From: Simmondsia chinensis
Lineage: Eukaryota > Streptophyta > Magnoliopsida > Caryophyllales > Simmondsiaceae
NCBI GenBank assembly: GCA_018398585.1
Contig: JAGTTD010000008.1
Coordinates: forward strand, 8,010,501-8,074,500
Direction of reading: 5' to 3'
Length of the DNA: 64,000 bases
A program made the position numbers and the translations under genes. Shown in pieces: positions 1 to 12,082 of the stretch (position 1 is the first letter of the stretch; each line of letters opens with the position of its first letter). The notes under the pieces were generated by a model. The model had not been told where the DNA came from, made no database searches, and saw only the letters and a list, made by a program, of their open reading frames with translations.

Positions 1-322
1 TTTATCAATATATAACCAAATTTTAATTTTGCTAACAAAAGTTGATTAGATAAATGATTATTACTGCCATGAAAATTAACACCTTAATAAATAATCAAGA
101 ATGCTGAAAATTAAATGAGAAAGCAACTTTGACACATATAAAAGAGATAAGAAAAACACAATTTATGAAAAAATTTCAGAAAAAGAAAAAGTATATGTTA
201 AAAGTCATGTTTAATAGTAAATTTGGATTACCTAAAAAAGGGAAAACAACTTATAAAAATTTTAAAAAGAACATTAAAAATTTTAAACGATACCAAAATT
301 TACATTTAAAAACATATATAAC
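1..322. other. AT-rich flank, nothing recognised
   Basis: Very AT-rich sequence left of the first LTR. The only reading frame is lysine-rich and low in complexity, with no domain I recognise, so I do not call a gene. Confidence 0.5.
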
Positions 323-950
323 TGTTTTTGAACAGGTTCTTTGGTAGGGACAATCGAGCTCAAGCTCTTGGAGGAAGGGAACAGGTCCAAGGCTATTTCA
401 GTATGTGCTTGTCCTCCTTTTTGGCTTCTCCCCCTCATATCTTTGGTGTCGAGGGAAAAAAAAAATGAGAGGGAACACCATAGACATGTGGCATTATCCT
501 AAAGGTTCACTTGGCAAATAGTCAAAGTTTGCGGTCCCAGGTGACGCGTGGCAGTCAAGATGGCCCAGATCCTTTGGCGAGAAAAGATGGACTTGGGTCG
601 AAGCTACTCCAAGAGGTCTCTTGGATGGGGGTTGCCATGGTGCCCAACAGCATCCAGACTGCAAAGGGATCTCGGCCATAGAGGGATTGGCATCTTACCT
701 ATGGGAGTACTCCGGCCATGGTAGGAACTCAGTTGAGGGGGTCTGGAAATTCATCCACGAGGGTACTACATCCATGGTTGGAACTTGGCTGAGGAGGTTT
801 AGCTACTCCCTCATGCGGGTATTACGGCCATGGTGGCAACCGATTGAGCTGGTTTGGCAACTCATCCATGAAAGCATTATGCCTAAATTTACTCGTTGAG
901 CCCGCTATAACGCGAATACCTAACTAAGTATTTTTTCCCCAATAGCTAGC
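323..950 (-). repeat. Left (3') LTR of element A
   Basis: Matches 18677-19250 in the same orientation, for example AGCTCAAGCT near the start, the CTCCCCCTCAT block and the GAGGGAAAAAAA block. It starts TGTTTTTGAACAGG. The copies are clearly diverged, so the insertion is old. The several ORFs across it are chance frames. Confidence 0.75.
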
Positions 951-1635
951 CCCCCACTCTATAGCGAATTTAGTTAGTCCAAGTTTGATCATTGAGTATG
1001 AGCTCACTTTGCTGTCTTAATCCCTTTTGTGACATGTTTAATGTTGTTGGAGCTATTGCCGCACTCCTCCATGGTGCAATAAACTTTTGTTTAGCATGCC
1101 TTGGCGTTATCGAATCCCTTTCATTAGATTTAGTGTCCTTGGATGGGTTTTTTATTCTTGCAGGTTTTGAATGCATTAATGAGGGGAGGATCCATTTAGG
1201 AATTTGTTGATGTTTGTGGTGAAAAAACCTAAGCTGTCACTCACTACTACATTAATCTGGAGCATTTGTTTTCCGTGCTTCATCTAACCCATTGATTTTG
1301 GCTCAAAAAAGAAAATATCAATTCTCTCTCTTTTCGAAACCCTAGCGCTTGCAATTGGACTCCATAACTATCCCCAATGTTTTCAAGGTCGCTAATTTTA
1401 GTTTAAAGCTTTAGAGTGTTTCTCTATGAGTGTTATAGACATTTTGGGTGTGGCATTGGCATGGCATTCAAGCTCATACACTCAAATCTTGAAGGTAAAG
1501 TTTTCTTTCCCTCTTTGCTCTCTTTTTTTCTTGCTAGGATTATGAGTTTTAGTTTTAGGTGTTTCCCTTTGATTGAATGTATAGCCCTTTTGAATAAAGG
1601 AGATTCACTTTATTCCCCTTACACTGACAAGATAT

Positions 1636-3062
1636 GGCGAAGAAGGGGAATTTGAGGGAGGTGTTCAGAGAGATTATTCACTCCGAATAGTCTTCTGAAG
1701 AAGGTATTTTGGCAAAACCTCTCTCTCTCTCTCTCTTTATTACTTCCTTCTCGCTAGGTATTATGTTATTTATGACCATGAGATTCAGGGGGCAAGGGAA
1801 GGCGAGTGTCCCCTGTACCTGCAAAGGACCTATTTAACGGTCTCGATGGAGGTGCTTGATCATTGGTTAAGGTTCCTTATCCATTGTTATGTTGATCATG
1901 TTTTGTTCCAATATTATGTCTGCCCCTATCAAGTTAACCCGAATGGATATAAGAATATCTTTGGCTTTTAATCCGCCTACTTTGTAAATGGGTTCTAGCC
2001 TACTCATACAGTGTTTAATGCTCTTTTGATAGCAAAGCAACATAAGAGTGTCACATCTTTTGAGAGCAGGGGAGGATCCATTTTTGTCAAAAATAATACA
2101 TCCAATCCAAAAAATTGGTTAAATAAATTTACTTGGATGGAGCCGCCAACTCACTCGTGATACTCCATAAGTTGACGAATTGTTCATAGGCAACTTTAAC
2201 CTAGCATGGATGAACTGGCTGAGGCTGAGATGCAAATCTATCATCATTTTGACAAGAAACTCAGAGGAGAAATGTCCTTAGCCACAAAGGAATTGCTGGA
2301 GCATTGGTGCTCGTTAAGGCCGGACTAAGCTGCCCTTTCCTAGTATACATTCCAATTTTCAAGCGAATGAGGATCATAGTGGATACATACTTATTTTTCT
2401 TACTTCTTTTGACAACTGAAGAGCACCAAATGCTGGATATAAGGGCTTTGGCCCAACTGTCGTCAAGAAAGAGGAGAAAAAGGAGGCATCTTATAGTTGA
2501 AAATCTCAAGTCTTTTTTAAAGTAGACTCGCCCATCCCCATCTAGATATAGATATGCCTTTGTGAAGAGCACGTCGTCGCTTGGCGATTCCGGAGCTTTC
2601 TTCTCCTAAAGATGAAATGGTTGATGGGATGACGATCCTGGGGGTGAGGGATACTCATCCCTTGACCTCGCCCACTTAGGTCCCCCCTTCAGACACTCTT
2701 AAGAGAGTTTTAGAGGAGGGGATTGCCATTAGGCGTGATAGAGAAGAAGATGCGAGAGGCTCTAATTCTTAGGTTTCATCTATTTTTGGGAACGATCCAG
2801 AGTTCTTCTTACAATATTTGAGATGATTGATGCCTCTAGGGGACTTGGAGCGTTTGAGCAATACTTCCCTAAAATGGGTGGCAGTGTGTATAACAAGGGT
2901 AATGATCATATAGTTTCCTCTCCTTTACTAACCTTCACACGCATTTATTATAATTTTTTTTTTTTTTTTTTTTTTTTGGTATTCTATAAAGATTGTGTTT
3001 CACGGGCTCCATATGGGCATCATCCCATAATAGGGATGCTAAAATCTAACATCTTCAAGGCA
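1636..3062 (+). pseudogene. Antisense extra-ORF remnant of element A, first part (gypsy-type putative transposase-like)
   Basis: Plus-strand coding traces broken by many stops. ATGGCGAAGAAGGGGAA at 1633-1649 could be a start (MAKKGNLREVFREI). From about 1940 to 2150 the frame reads VNPNGYKNIFGF, then PTHTVFNALLIAK, then NPKNWLNKFTWM. This pattern recalls the plant 'transposase (putative), gypsy type' domain (PF04195), recognised from memory and not from a search. A later piece (MDELAEAEMQIYHHF at 2205) is charged. The ORF continues at 15706 beyond nested element B. Its direction is opposite to the gag and primer binding site of element A. Tat-lineage gypsy elements are known to carry extra ORFs between pol and the 3' LTR in either orientation, and this position fits. 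A captured host fragment is the alternative. Confidence 0.45.
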
Positions 3063-3068
3063 AGTATG

Positions 3069-3675
3069 TGATGCAAATAGGGATGAAAATAACCCGACAA
3101 CAGCAAAAAATGAAGGAAAAGAGCTCGAGAATGGCTAAAATTGTAACCGGATTAGGTAACAACAGGAACACTTTTTATTATTTAATTAGGGTCTTTCAGC
3201 TTAGTTAGGTTTAAGTCTTTTGCTTGATGAATATTTTGCTTATTATGATTTACTTTACTGAAGTATGTAACTAGAAGAGGATTTTCGAGTCATGTTATGA
3301 TTATATTAGATTTAATTGGAGTCAGAATATAATTGTTTTCTAGATTTCAATTTGAGTTAAGAGTAGGGTTAGAAGAGTGCCTATAAATAGCCTATTAAAT
3401 GTTTATTTTAGGACTCTTTTGATTAATTGAAATAATTTAATGAGTTTTATGTTTTGAGTTGATCTTTGTAATTTAATTTTGAAGAGTTTAATAAGATTAC
3501 ATAGCTCCTCTTTTGGGTGGTTGTTGGAGTATTCGCAGAATCAACAAGTTTTAAACAATTCCTCTTAATTCGATAGCGTTGGGTACGATCAGCGCGTTAG
3601 AGGAATCCTATCTTTCCCACTACACATCGTCGAGGTTCAAGGCTATAGGTCGGATCTTTAGACCGATTTTCATCA
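3069..3675 (+). repeat. 5' LTR of element B
   Basis: 607-bp copy of 15083-15700. It contains the TTAGGTTTAAGTCTTTTGCTTG and GCCTATAAATAG blocks shared with the right LTR. The latter is a plausible TATA box for the retroelement promoter (near 3379). Confidence 0.85.
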
Positions 3676-3708
3676 GTTGCTATCAGAGCAAAGGCACTTT
3701 CCTTAGTC

Positions 3709-4151
3709 ATGTCATCGAGGAGGCGGATGATGAATCATAGACTCACAGTGGATGACAGGTTCAAGCAACTTGAAGAGAGGGAAGAGTGATTGATGCATAA
3801 GATGATAGCATTAGCAGTGGAAATCTTTGAATTATGACATCACCGTCGACCATCCTTCAAGACCACATGACCTCGATCGTCATCAAAACCAGTGAATCAT
3901 AATTTTACAACTTACTCAACCCTAGCAGCATCTTCAGCGTGACCTTTCTTAGCCCGATAAAACACCATGTTCCACCGTGTACCTAATGACTTTAACCACC
4001 ATACCACGATGTTAATGCCAGTCCTTGTGAAACCACCATCACTCGCCTCACTCGACGCTGGCCACTGTCAACCAACTCGTGGCATTACCATAACTGACAA
4101 CTCCATCAACACCAACCTTGCCCATCACCCACAAACCACCGCCGATCCAAC
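3709..4151 (+). pseudogene. gag start of element B, broken
   Basis: ATG at 3709 lies about 20 bp after the primer binding site and reads MSSRRRMMNHRLTVDDRFKQ before an early stop. This arginine-rich, then helical charged start resembles gypsy gag N-termini. After the stop only disconnected, threonine- and histidine-rich frames remain, up to the poly-T edge of the LINE at 4152. The gag is not functional. Confidence 0.5.
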
Positions 4152-4401
4152 TTTTTTTTTTTTGGATAAGTCAGTTGTATATATAAAAAAGAAGTGTACA
4201 TGTAGTACGAGGGGCAAACCCCAAGACACAGCCAAGGCCTACAAAGCATTTCAAAGAAGAAAGCTAAACAAGCTTAAAAAAGCAACACAGCAAAAGCCTA
4301 AAGAGGGAAAACAAAGAGTACATCAAAGGAAATACAACTAAGTAATCAACCTCAAGAACACATGAGATGGGGCTAACACTCAATGCCAACGATGCCCCTT
4401 G

Positions 4402-4438
<37 letters not shown>

Positions 4439-6326
4439 GGGGGTTGGGTGACCTAGTTCTGCTTCTTAGAAGTGGCTCTTGTCCTCCTGTGCGGAATAAA
4501 GGGAGCAGACTCAGGATCTCCCAGAGAATCAAGATCATCAACTATGTCATAACAATACAGCTGATCTCTGATACTCACAAATTGGTCACTCGGTATACTG
4601 GCTTCTTGATTCACATGGCATGAATCGGCATCAAGAATCCCAACCAAAGCTTTCGAACCCCTAACGACCTCATACGGGAGAGCGGCCTGACTCAAATCTT
4701 CCACGACCAGGGTAGATGAATCAACTATAATGTCAAAATTTGAGAGGCCTAACACATCCCCAACTAGAGCACCAGGTGCAGGTGGCCTGGGAGAGGTTTG
4801 AGAGGCTGGACCCTTTTTTGGGGGAGCCCAAAACAGGGCCAACCTGCCCAGCACATGTAGAGCGTTGGGGAGGATTAGGCTTAGCACCATGAGGGTGCTG
4901 GGCTGGAGGGCGCTGGACCAAAGAAAGTTTCTGTTAAGGGGGCAGGCTGGCCAAAAATGGGCCCAGAGCTGGGCCCAAGCTCAAACCAAGAAGAGGCATC
5001 CAGTAGCAACCCACCCAGAGGCCCAGCTTCACCAACTCCAGCAAGACTTTGACCTGGCCTAGGAAGCCCATCATTCAGCCCAGCAACAACAAGCCCATAA
5101 GCAAGTGGGCCAAAAACAAGCCCAACAGTAGGCCCGAAAGTATCAAGGCCAGAAGTAGACCCTACACAAGTCACACCCAAAATTGGGCCCAAAGACCCTC
5201 TCCCTGTAGCCCAACAACATCCATGACTTGAGTGGGCATAACCTCCATCCTCTCAGACCCACCTTCAAACCCCTCAAATGGCCCACCCACACTAGGGTCA
5301 AATGATCCTTCCCCCACCATGGGCCTATGCGGCCCAACCTCACATGCGCCATCCATGCCATGCAAAAGCCTAGAAGTTGGCCCAAGAATAACACTAGCCC
5401 CCCCATTGCCACCACCACCCTGGCGTCAGCGATTATGCCGCTTTTTCTTTTTTCTGGCCACCATGGCCGGAATTCCAATAGCAGGGGCGGTAGAAGGGCC
5501 AATAGGATTCGAAAGACGACAAGTATGCCCAAAAACATGGCATTTTGCTCAAATTTTTGGCAAACCTTCGTATTTCACATTCACCGGAAACCGACGATCA
5601 TTGTAATCAACAAGCAAGACTTTGACCGGAGAGACTTGAGCATCGATTTCAACATGAACCCATGCATAACTAACCATCATCCCATCAAAAGTTGGCTTGT
5701 CCATGTCAAGAGGAGTACCCACGCCACTAGCTATGGCGCTAAGCGTCCTCTTCGCCCATAACAGAGCCAGAAAACCATGTAATTGAATCCATATGGCATA
5801 CAAGGAAGCTCATACTTAGGAACAAGATCACTCGCCCAATATTCAAGGGAGAGAGAGTGCCCTTTAAGGTATCAAGGGCCACCCTGAAGAACCTTCTCGG
5901 AATCCACAAAAGTTTTAAAGTGAAAGTAATAGACATCCCCATTGGAGATAACACATTCAAGTCCCCTCGATCCCCAAAGCGTTTTTGTTATAGCCACACA
6001 ACGAAAGTATGCAACCCGCCCACCAATGACACTCCCAACAAGAGAACAATGCCACTTTTCAAGGCCCAGAGCAACATCCTCACCGGAGATAGACGTAACC
6101 GTTGATGATAGAAGGAGGAACAAAGAAGAGGGTACTAACACTAGAATCCTCATTATCTAGGTTCAAACTTGAAACACCATTAACCACCACAGCAGCATCG
6201 CGTGACGCAAGCACAGTCACCCCATCATCAACACCGATATGCACCTGAGTCATGGTGCACGCAAAACGAGACAAAAGGAGGGCCCAAATAGATTTAAAAA
6301 AATTCCGCCGGAAACCACCGTTCAGC
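4152..6326 (-). mobile_element. L1-type LINE on minus strand, ORF1 and 3' end present, ORF2 missing
   Basis: The left edge is a 12-T run (4152-4163) followed by GGATAAGTCAGTTGTATATA, the complement of a plant L1 3' end with its poly-A tail. Minus-strand ORF1 remnants follow (about 6150 down to 4453). After the ORF1 stop the element passes within about 300 bp to the 3' tail. There is no room for an endonuclease/RT ORF2 of about 3.5-4 kb. A 34-bp G tract (4404-4437) lies at the junction between the ORF1 end and the 3' tail. The right edge meets the LTR of element C at 6327, so the true 5' end is uncertain. No clear target-site duplication was seen. Confidence 0.75.
4453..6153 (-). pseudogene. 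LINE ORF1 (gag-like, DUF4283-type), frameshifted
   Basis: From the right, the first frame (6153 down to 5872) includes GLEKWHCSLVGSVIGGRVAY and, near its end, FKTFVDSEKVLQGGP, the look of the DUF4283 domain in plant L1 ORF1 proteins. A second frame (5803 down to 5549) includes AIASGVGTPLDMDKPT and VSYAWVHVEIDA, the segment that normally follows before a zinc knuckle. The last frame (4890 down to 4453) is Pro/Ala-rich and ends TRATSKKQN. At least two frame changes separate these parts, so it is a pseudogene. ORF1 proteins bind LINE RNA. The usual CCHC knuckle is not clear here. Confidence 0.7.
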
Positions 6327-7208
6327 TGATGTGATTTAAGAGGTTGTTTTAAAACCGTCTACTCGCAAGCGTACGAGATCGTCACAGTTAAATTGGGTAT
6401 ACGAGTAGTGTCCACGGGGAATCGGAATTAAGTCGAATTTAGTTATTAATGACTATTGAATTTTTGGGTTTTGTTGATTTTGAATTTGTTAACTAAATTA
6501 ATAAAATGACTATAAACTAAAGTTGTCGAATTAATTAAGATTGGTTCGGTGAATGAATTCAGAGTAGCTTTACTTGTGTCCTGTTATTATATTCTACTAT
6601 GACAATGATTTAGGAGACTTATGATACAAGCACTAAGCCTGGGTTAATGTTTAAACTAGGGCTTACGGTAATGAACTAGTCTAAAGGTATAACCTATCAT
6701 ATCACTCTAGGTGTAGCATAGGTTATCTCATGAGCACTACTTAATACTTTTCTTGCTCCTAATTCAACATTAAACCTAAATTAATACTTAAGTTGGGGTT
6801 TAGGGTAATGAATTAGTCTAAGGTCATAACCCATCGTATCATCCTATGTGTAGCATAGATTATCTCAATAGCACTAACAAATTCCTTTGTCACACCTAAT
6901 TAATCTCAATTTGTACAAAAGATTGTGTTTAGAGTTGGGTATAATCTCAACCCTAGCCACACGTGAAAACCAATTTTGTTATGGTTTGGACTACAAGCTC
7001 GTAGATTAATGCTAATAATTTGAAGATCCCAATATGACTACAAGCACACACAAAGAAACACTAAACACAATCATAAATTTCCCACAGGGGTGTGTATATA
7101 ACATAACATAAATTTAATGTCAAAAGCATAATATAAATTTGGGATACGGGCGGCTACTCGCCCTGCATCCCTAAACTACAAGTCTATTCGTCCATCGAAG
7201 TTTTACAC

Positions 7209-8710
7209 TGATGCGTCTTAGATTTACGCATCTTTTAATTGTCATTTTAATTATTTTTCACCTATTTAATTGTAATTCTACACTCATTTTGGCAATTTTA
7301 TGTTTAGCGGGGTTTGAAATTAAAATTCCAAAAATTGTCAAATGTTGGTGCAAACAAGACAAATTCGATGCGTAAATAATTAAATCAAGTCAATTGGTGA
7401 TTGGAACAAGATAATATAAGTCCGGAACCCAGGCCCAGCCCAATAGCCCCTGTTCACCGAACCCACACCGTCATCTTCGATCCCCTGTACGGCCCAACTT
7501 CACCGACCTGCCCAGACCACCAGCCTCAGCCCACACACCCGTCATCTTCAACCCAGCCCAGCCCAAGCACTACAAGGCCAAGCCCTGACATGTGCACCAC
7601 CAGCTCGGCCCAACACCTACATTCATCTGCACCAGCCCAAACCCGCCAACCTCTGCTCATTCCTCCATCATCGCCTACAGCAAGCGTAGCCCAACAGCAC
7701 CAGCGGCCCAGCTCCCATGCCACCGACAGGCCCACCAGTGTCCAGCCCACACCATCATAGCCCGTAGGGTTTAGCAACGGGCATCGTTTAAATTGGGTGC
7801 TCAGAGCTATGTTTTGGGGGATGGCCTCACCGCCTCTCTTTCTTTCTCTCAGCTCTCTCTCTCTTTCTCAGATTATTATTTTTCTTTTATTCGTTAAATT
7901 GGAACGAGAGTGAAATTAGCGTGAAGACCGACATGAGTTCGTTCATCTCCTTTTTCACCGGATCATCCTTGATGGAGAGCTAACTTGCTTTCTAGGGTTA
8001 GATGAAATCTTAGTCTTTACTTTTGTTTACTTTTAATTCGGGTTAATTTGATTGTTTACATGAATTGCTGGGTTGAGATAAATACTTTGAAGTATTATAT
8101 TTTTATTGTTCATTCAATTGATATGATTATTAAGTTTGTAACCTTTAATTGTTGATATTAATATTTATAAATTAATTCTTTGTGCTTGTAGCTTTAGAAT
8201 TAATTAATTAAGCAATAGTAATAACCGAATTATTAATTAAAGCCTATCTTCCCTGTGCTTTTGTTAGACAGGGTCAATACGTAATAATTAACAATATGTT
8301 AGGTAGAGCCTATTTTCCTTATGCTTTAGTTAGATAGGGTAAATACGCAATACTAATAACATTATCTTAGTAGGTTGAAGCTTGTAGCCTAAACCACTAC
8401 CCGTGTGACAATCAATAATCCCAATTTAAGAGTTAATGCAAAAATAATTGGCTAATGATAGATTTGAAACCCTAGGCTCCAATTTAATACACGTTCCCGA
8501 TTAGTAGTAGATTACTTTAGTTTAATTGTCATTTTCTAGATTAATTAACACAAAGATATCATTTTTCCTAAAATCAATTTAGGTCATAGATTAAATTCAC
8601 ACATTCTTAGTCCCTGTGGTTCGACACCCTCTCACCCTACACTTCATTTTAGGTGTGTTTAATAGATAGGGTTTTGTATTAAATTTTGATAGACATAGAA
8701 AAACACATCA
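7209..8710 (+). mobile_element. Solo LTR (1.5 kb) inside left LTR of element C
   Basis: The left and right LTRs of element C match across this point except for this 1.5-kb insert. The right LTR reads GTTTTACACCATTCAAATC without interruption near 14378. The insert begins TGATGCGTCTTAGATTTACG and ends AAACACATCA, so it has TG..CA ends. The flanks TACAC (7204-7208) and CACAT (8711-8715) are a weak target-site match. A CCTGTGGTTCGACACCCTC block near its right end is common near the 3' end of plant gypsy LTRs and suggests plus orientation. The Pro/Ser/Thr-rich frame at 7401-7760 is low complexity and I do not call it a gene. A lone LTR is the expected product of recombination between two LTRs. Confidence 0.7.
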
Positions 8711-8995
8711 CACATCATTCAAATCTAAAAAAGATAAAACAATGAATAAAAACTAAGGACTTGAAGACTCCCTTAATTGGCATTGACGTTAATCCTTGCT
8801 TTGATCCTTTCAGCACTCCGACCGCCTACGTTTCGGCGGTTGAGAACTCTTTGGATCTCGTAGCAACTTCAAGGAGGAGAAGAGGAAGAGAGGTGTGACA
8901 AAAGATCCCTAAAAATCTTAGGTTTTCGATATTTAAACGACGCTGGCTCGTCTATGTGTTGTGCGGCGGCCTCCGCCCCCCTTCCCCTCTTTTCC

Positions 8996-9076
8996 ATATA
9001 TATATATATATATAATATTATATTATATTATATTATATAAATATAATACCATATCATATAATATATATATTAAGTA
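8996..9076. repeat. AT microsatellite
   Basis: TATA/ATATT repeat within the left LTR of element C. The same place in the right LTR (14647-14686) is a TG/TA repeat, so this LTR position is a microsatellite that has drifted. Confidence 0.8.
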
Positions 9077-10730
9077 TCCACGAGACCTATCTAGGTTACC
9101 GAATTACAACCCGATGGTCATTCTTTTCTACACGTGGTTGGGTTTCTCATGATAGTCTTCAATTATGCCTCAATTACACTTTATTCTGTCGCTTTTTCAC
9201 CTTTGTTCGCTCCGTTGTACTATAAGCCTAAATGTACTTGGATTACAACAAAAACACACATGTAAAAGTTGAATATTTAGCAGGAGTGAATACGTAAATA
9301 TAAGACACATCAACGTCCCAAACCCACTCCTTGCTTGTCCTCAAGCAAGATTCAACTTAAACTATCCGGTCATGCAATAGTAAGAATAACGTGTGAAAAC
9401 TATTTTTCCGACCATATTTGAAGGCATGCCTGAGAGTACAGAATCTTTATGCAATGTTATTATTATACTGGTTCTAACTCGAGTCTCACAATTCAAGTGT
9501 GTTTACTAGAGAGAATAATAAAAGGAATCAGCTATCCCAATCATTCACCGCTAATCAATAGTGAAATCAAAAGGCTTCTTGTGTCTTTCTTGTTCCCCCC
9601 CTTTTTTATACAATTAGACGCGTCTCCCTCAGACCTATGTAGCGAGCTTTCGGCTGGAAGCTCCCAACCCAGTTGGCTCAAGATACCAGGTTTTAAGACA
9701 CCCCTTGGACCTAATGGCTCGAGTCTAAGAAATTCACAGCCTAATCCGTTACTAGCACATACCTTTTATTTTTATTTTTCTTTTTCTTTTTTTTAAGATA
9801 TTAGTGCTTATTATGGTACCTTGAGCCGGTTGATCCTTTTTAAGCTTTCCCTATGGCTCATGTAGAGAGCTTTTTTTACAGGGGCCACAAGAACCAACAA
9901 ATCACAGGAACCCTTTTTATTTTTTTATTTTTTTGGAATTACTCAAGATAAAGAGATAGAAAATTGATTTCAATATCGTTAGGAGTAAAATGGTTGCATT
10001 CAAAATCCTAAAATTATTACTGTTATTTCAACCTAAAAAGTAGGATATGTTACAAAGATTAAGGGTGAAAAATTACAAACTCTCTAATGAGTTAAAAGAC
10101 AAAAATACAGATTCAAAAGTCAGCTCCATAAATAAATTTATTACATAAATATTCTAATCATCATAGTACATCTCGAATTTGATCTTCAATAGAAATCACA
10201 AACAATTCTATATTCATTCATGCCAAAATGTAGCTAATTTATGTAAAATGAAGCTAACAGCACAAACAAAATTTCACACCGTACGTGTCATCCCCAAACC
10301 CAAACCTTGCATTATCCTCAATGCAAATTGACAAAAACAAATACAAGCAAAGGAAGGAAAGAAATGACATGAGGTGTAGCATATTCAGCTATGCGTGGTG
10401 AGCAAATCCAAAAAGCAAACACAAACGTAGCAAGTTGTAATCAAAAACATAGAAGACAGAATACTAAACAGACTTGTTAGTAAGGATAGAAATAAAGATC
10501 GTACAAGTGTTTAGTAAAAGAGAAACAAAGTTAGCATGGGAGGGATACAAAAGGATCTGCAATAAAAAAAGACTTCATGTGGGAAAAAAAAAAAACAAAT
10601 TAAAACAAAAGTAAAATTAGGTTGGGTTGCCTCCTGAAAGCACTAAGTTTAACATCTTCAACCAGGCACAATTTAGAGTACAATGTCAACCAAAATCTCA
10701 GGCAGTGTCTGTAATAGAACTTAGGTTGAC

Positions 10731-11588
10731 CTAGTATGGACGATCCCCAAACCCAACATCGTTTCTATACCTGTAAGCATCAAGGAGGGAAACATTGCCA
10801 GCATCGAGGTCGTAAATCTCTATCCTACCAGGTGTAGGTGATGAAGCACAGCTATCGACATAGACATGGACACTATTACAATCATCACTTTTAGTAGCAT
10901 TGGGTTTACTCGGCTCTACCAAAGGGTCAATATCATCAACCGCGTAGCATTCCAACTGGTCCTTAGTCTCAAGGCATCAAACAAAGTTCTAGACCTTCAA
11001 TTTTCTCCTGAGGTTTCCAAAAGAAACCTCCAACACTCCCATCCTACAGTGAATCACAGCGTCGGCCATTACTAGGAATGGTCGACCTAGAATAATGAGA
11101 GCTTGTGCTTTTTCCTAGGAGTAAGGGTCTGTATCCAAGACAAGAAAATCAATAGGGAAGACAAACTTGTCAACCTTGCCAAGTACAACTTCCACTACCC
11201 CACGAGGTACTCATTCTGTCCGATCAGCTAGCTGAAGTGTAACCTTCGTTAGCTTAAGGTCTCCTATACCCAATTCCCCAAAAACTGAGTACGGGATGAG
11301 GTTTACACTCGCTCTTAGATCTAGCAAGGCTCTGCTAGTGTAACGCTCTCATAAGATGCATGGAACTGTTAAAGCCTTGGGGTCTCGAAACTTGGCCGGG
11401 GCACCCGACACTAAAATGCTGCTCACCGTCTCGATGAAGCAGACCTTCTTCGGGATATGGGCTTGCGTGCACTTCTTTTTGGTGCAAAGTTCCTTAAGGA
11501 ATTTGGCATACATAAAAATGTGTTTAATGGCTTCAATCAACAGTAAGTTGATCTTCACATCCTTAACCACAACTATTAGCTCAACCAT
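10731..11588 (-). pseudogene. Aspartic protease region of element C
   Basis: The minus-strand frame shows IFMYAKFLKELCTKK, a stretch typical just before the Athila/Tat protease, then a stop, then ALLDLRASVNLIPYSVFGEL near 11320-11260 and ALIILGRPFLVMADAVIHC further on. The first motif is the retroviral-type aspartic protease active site. The catalytic Asp is kept, but the glycine expected in D-x-G-A-S is Arg, which would probably inactivate it. The ILGRPF flap-side motif is intact. Stops interrupt the frame. The frame ends at about 10731, where RT would normally follow, but none does. Confidence 0.75.
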
Positions 11589-12082
11589 CTATGGGTCGTC
11601 CTTCTTCGTGGGTCCGATAAGGGCTGAAGGAAAAGGGACGACAAGTTCAAAAACACTATCTTATGGGTCCTCCTCATCAGCAGTGGGGGAGGTATCCGTG
11701 CTCTCCTTCTCAATCTCAACCTCCACATCTCTGAGGTTCCCCTCCTCAGACACTGACACCACCTGAACTTGCTCGTGAGGAGGCAAGTTAAGGTTAGAAC
11801 TAGTTGACCCTACTGAAATTGTGAGAGGTTGGGAAGGTAACCTCCCTTCCTTTTGCCTATGAAGTTATTGGGTCAATCGTCCTATCTGGTCTTCTAATTT
11901 AGCTATGGACTGAGAATGAGAGCAGACCAGTCGTGCATTGTCTTCCATGAATCGGAATATACGCTCCTCAAACTGAGAGTAATATCCTAAAGGTGGGGAA
12001 GGGGGCTCAGCATGCAAAACAAAGTGGGTGAGTTAAGAAATGTACCTCTGTCCTCCCGAAAAGGCGGAAGGGTGTGTGTTAC

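Noticed and set aside
129..347. Lysine-rich 72-aa frame
   Set aside because: AT-rich low-complexity sequence with no recognisable feature; chance frame.
4865..5761. Plus-strand frames rich in Pro, Ser and Asn
   Set aside because: They are antisense shadows of the LINE ORF1, which is on the minus strand with recognisable DUF4283-type text.
7401..7760. Proline/serine/threonine-rich 119-aa frame as a gene
   Set aside because: Low complexity, no domain, and it lies inside a solo LTR.
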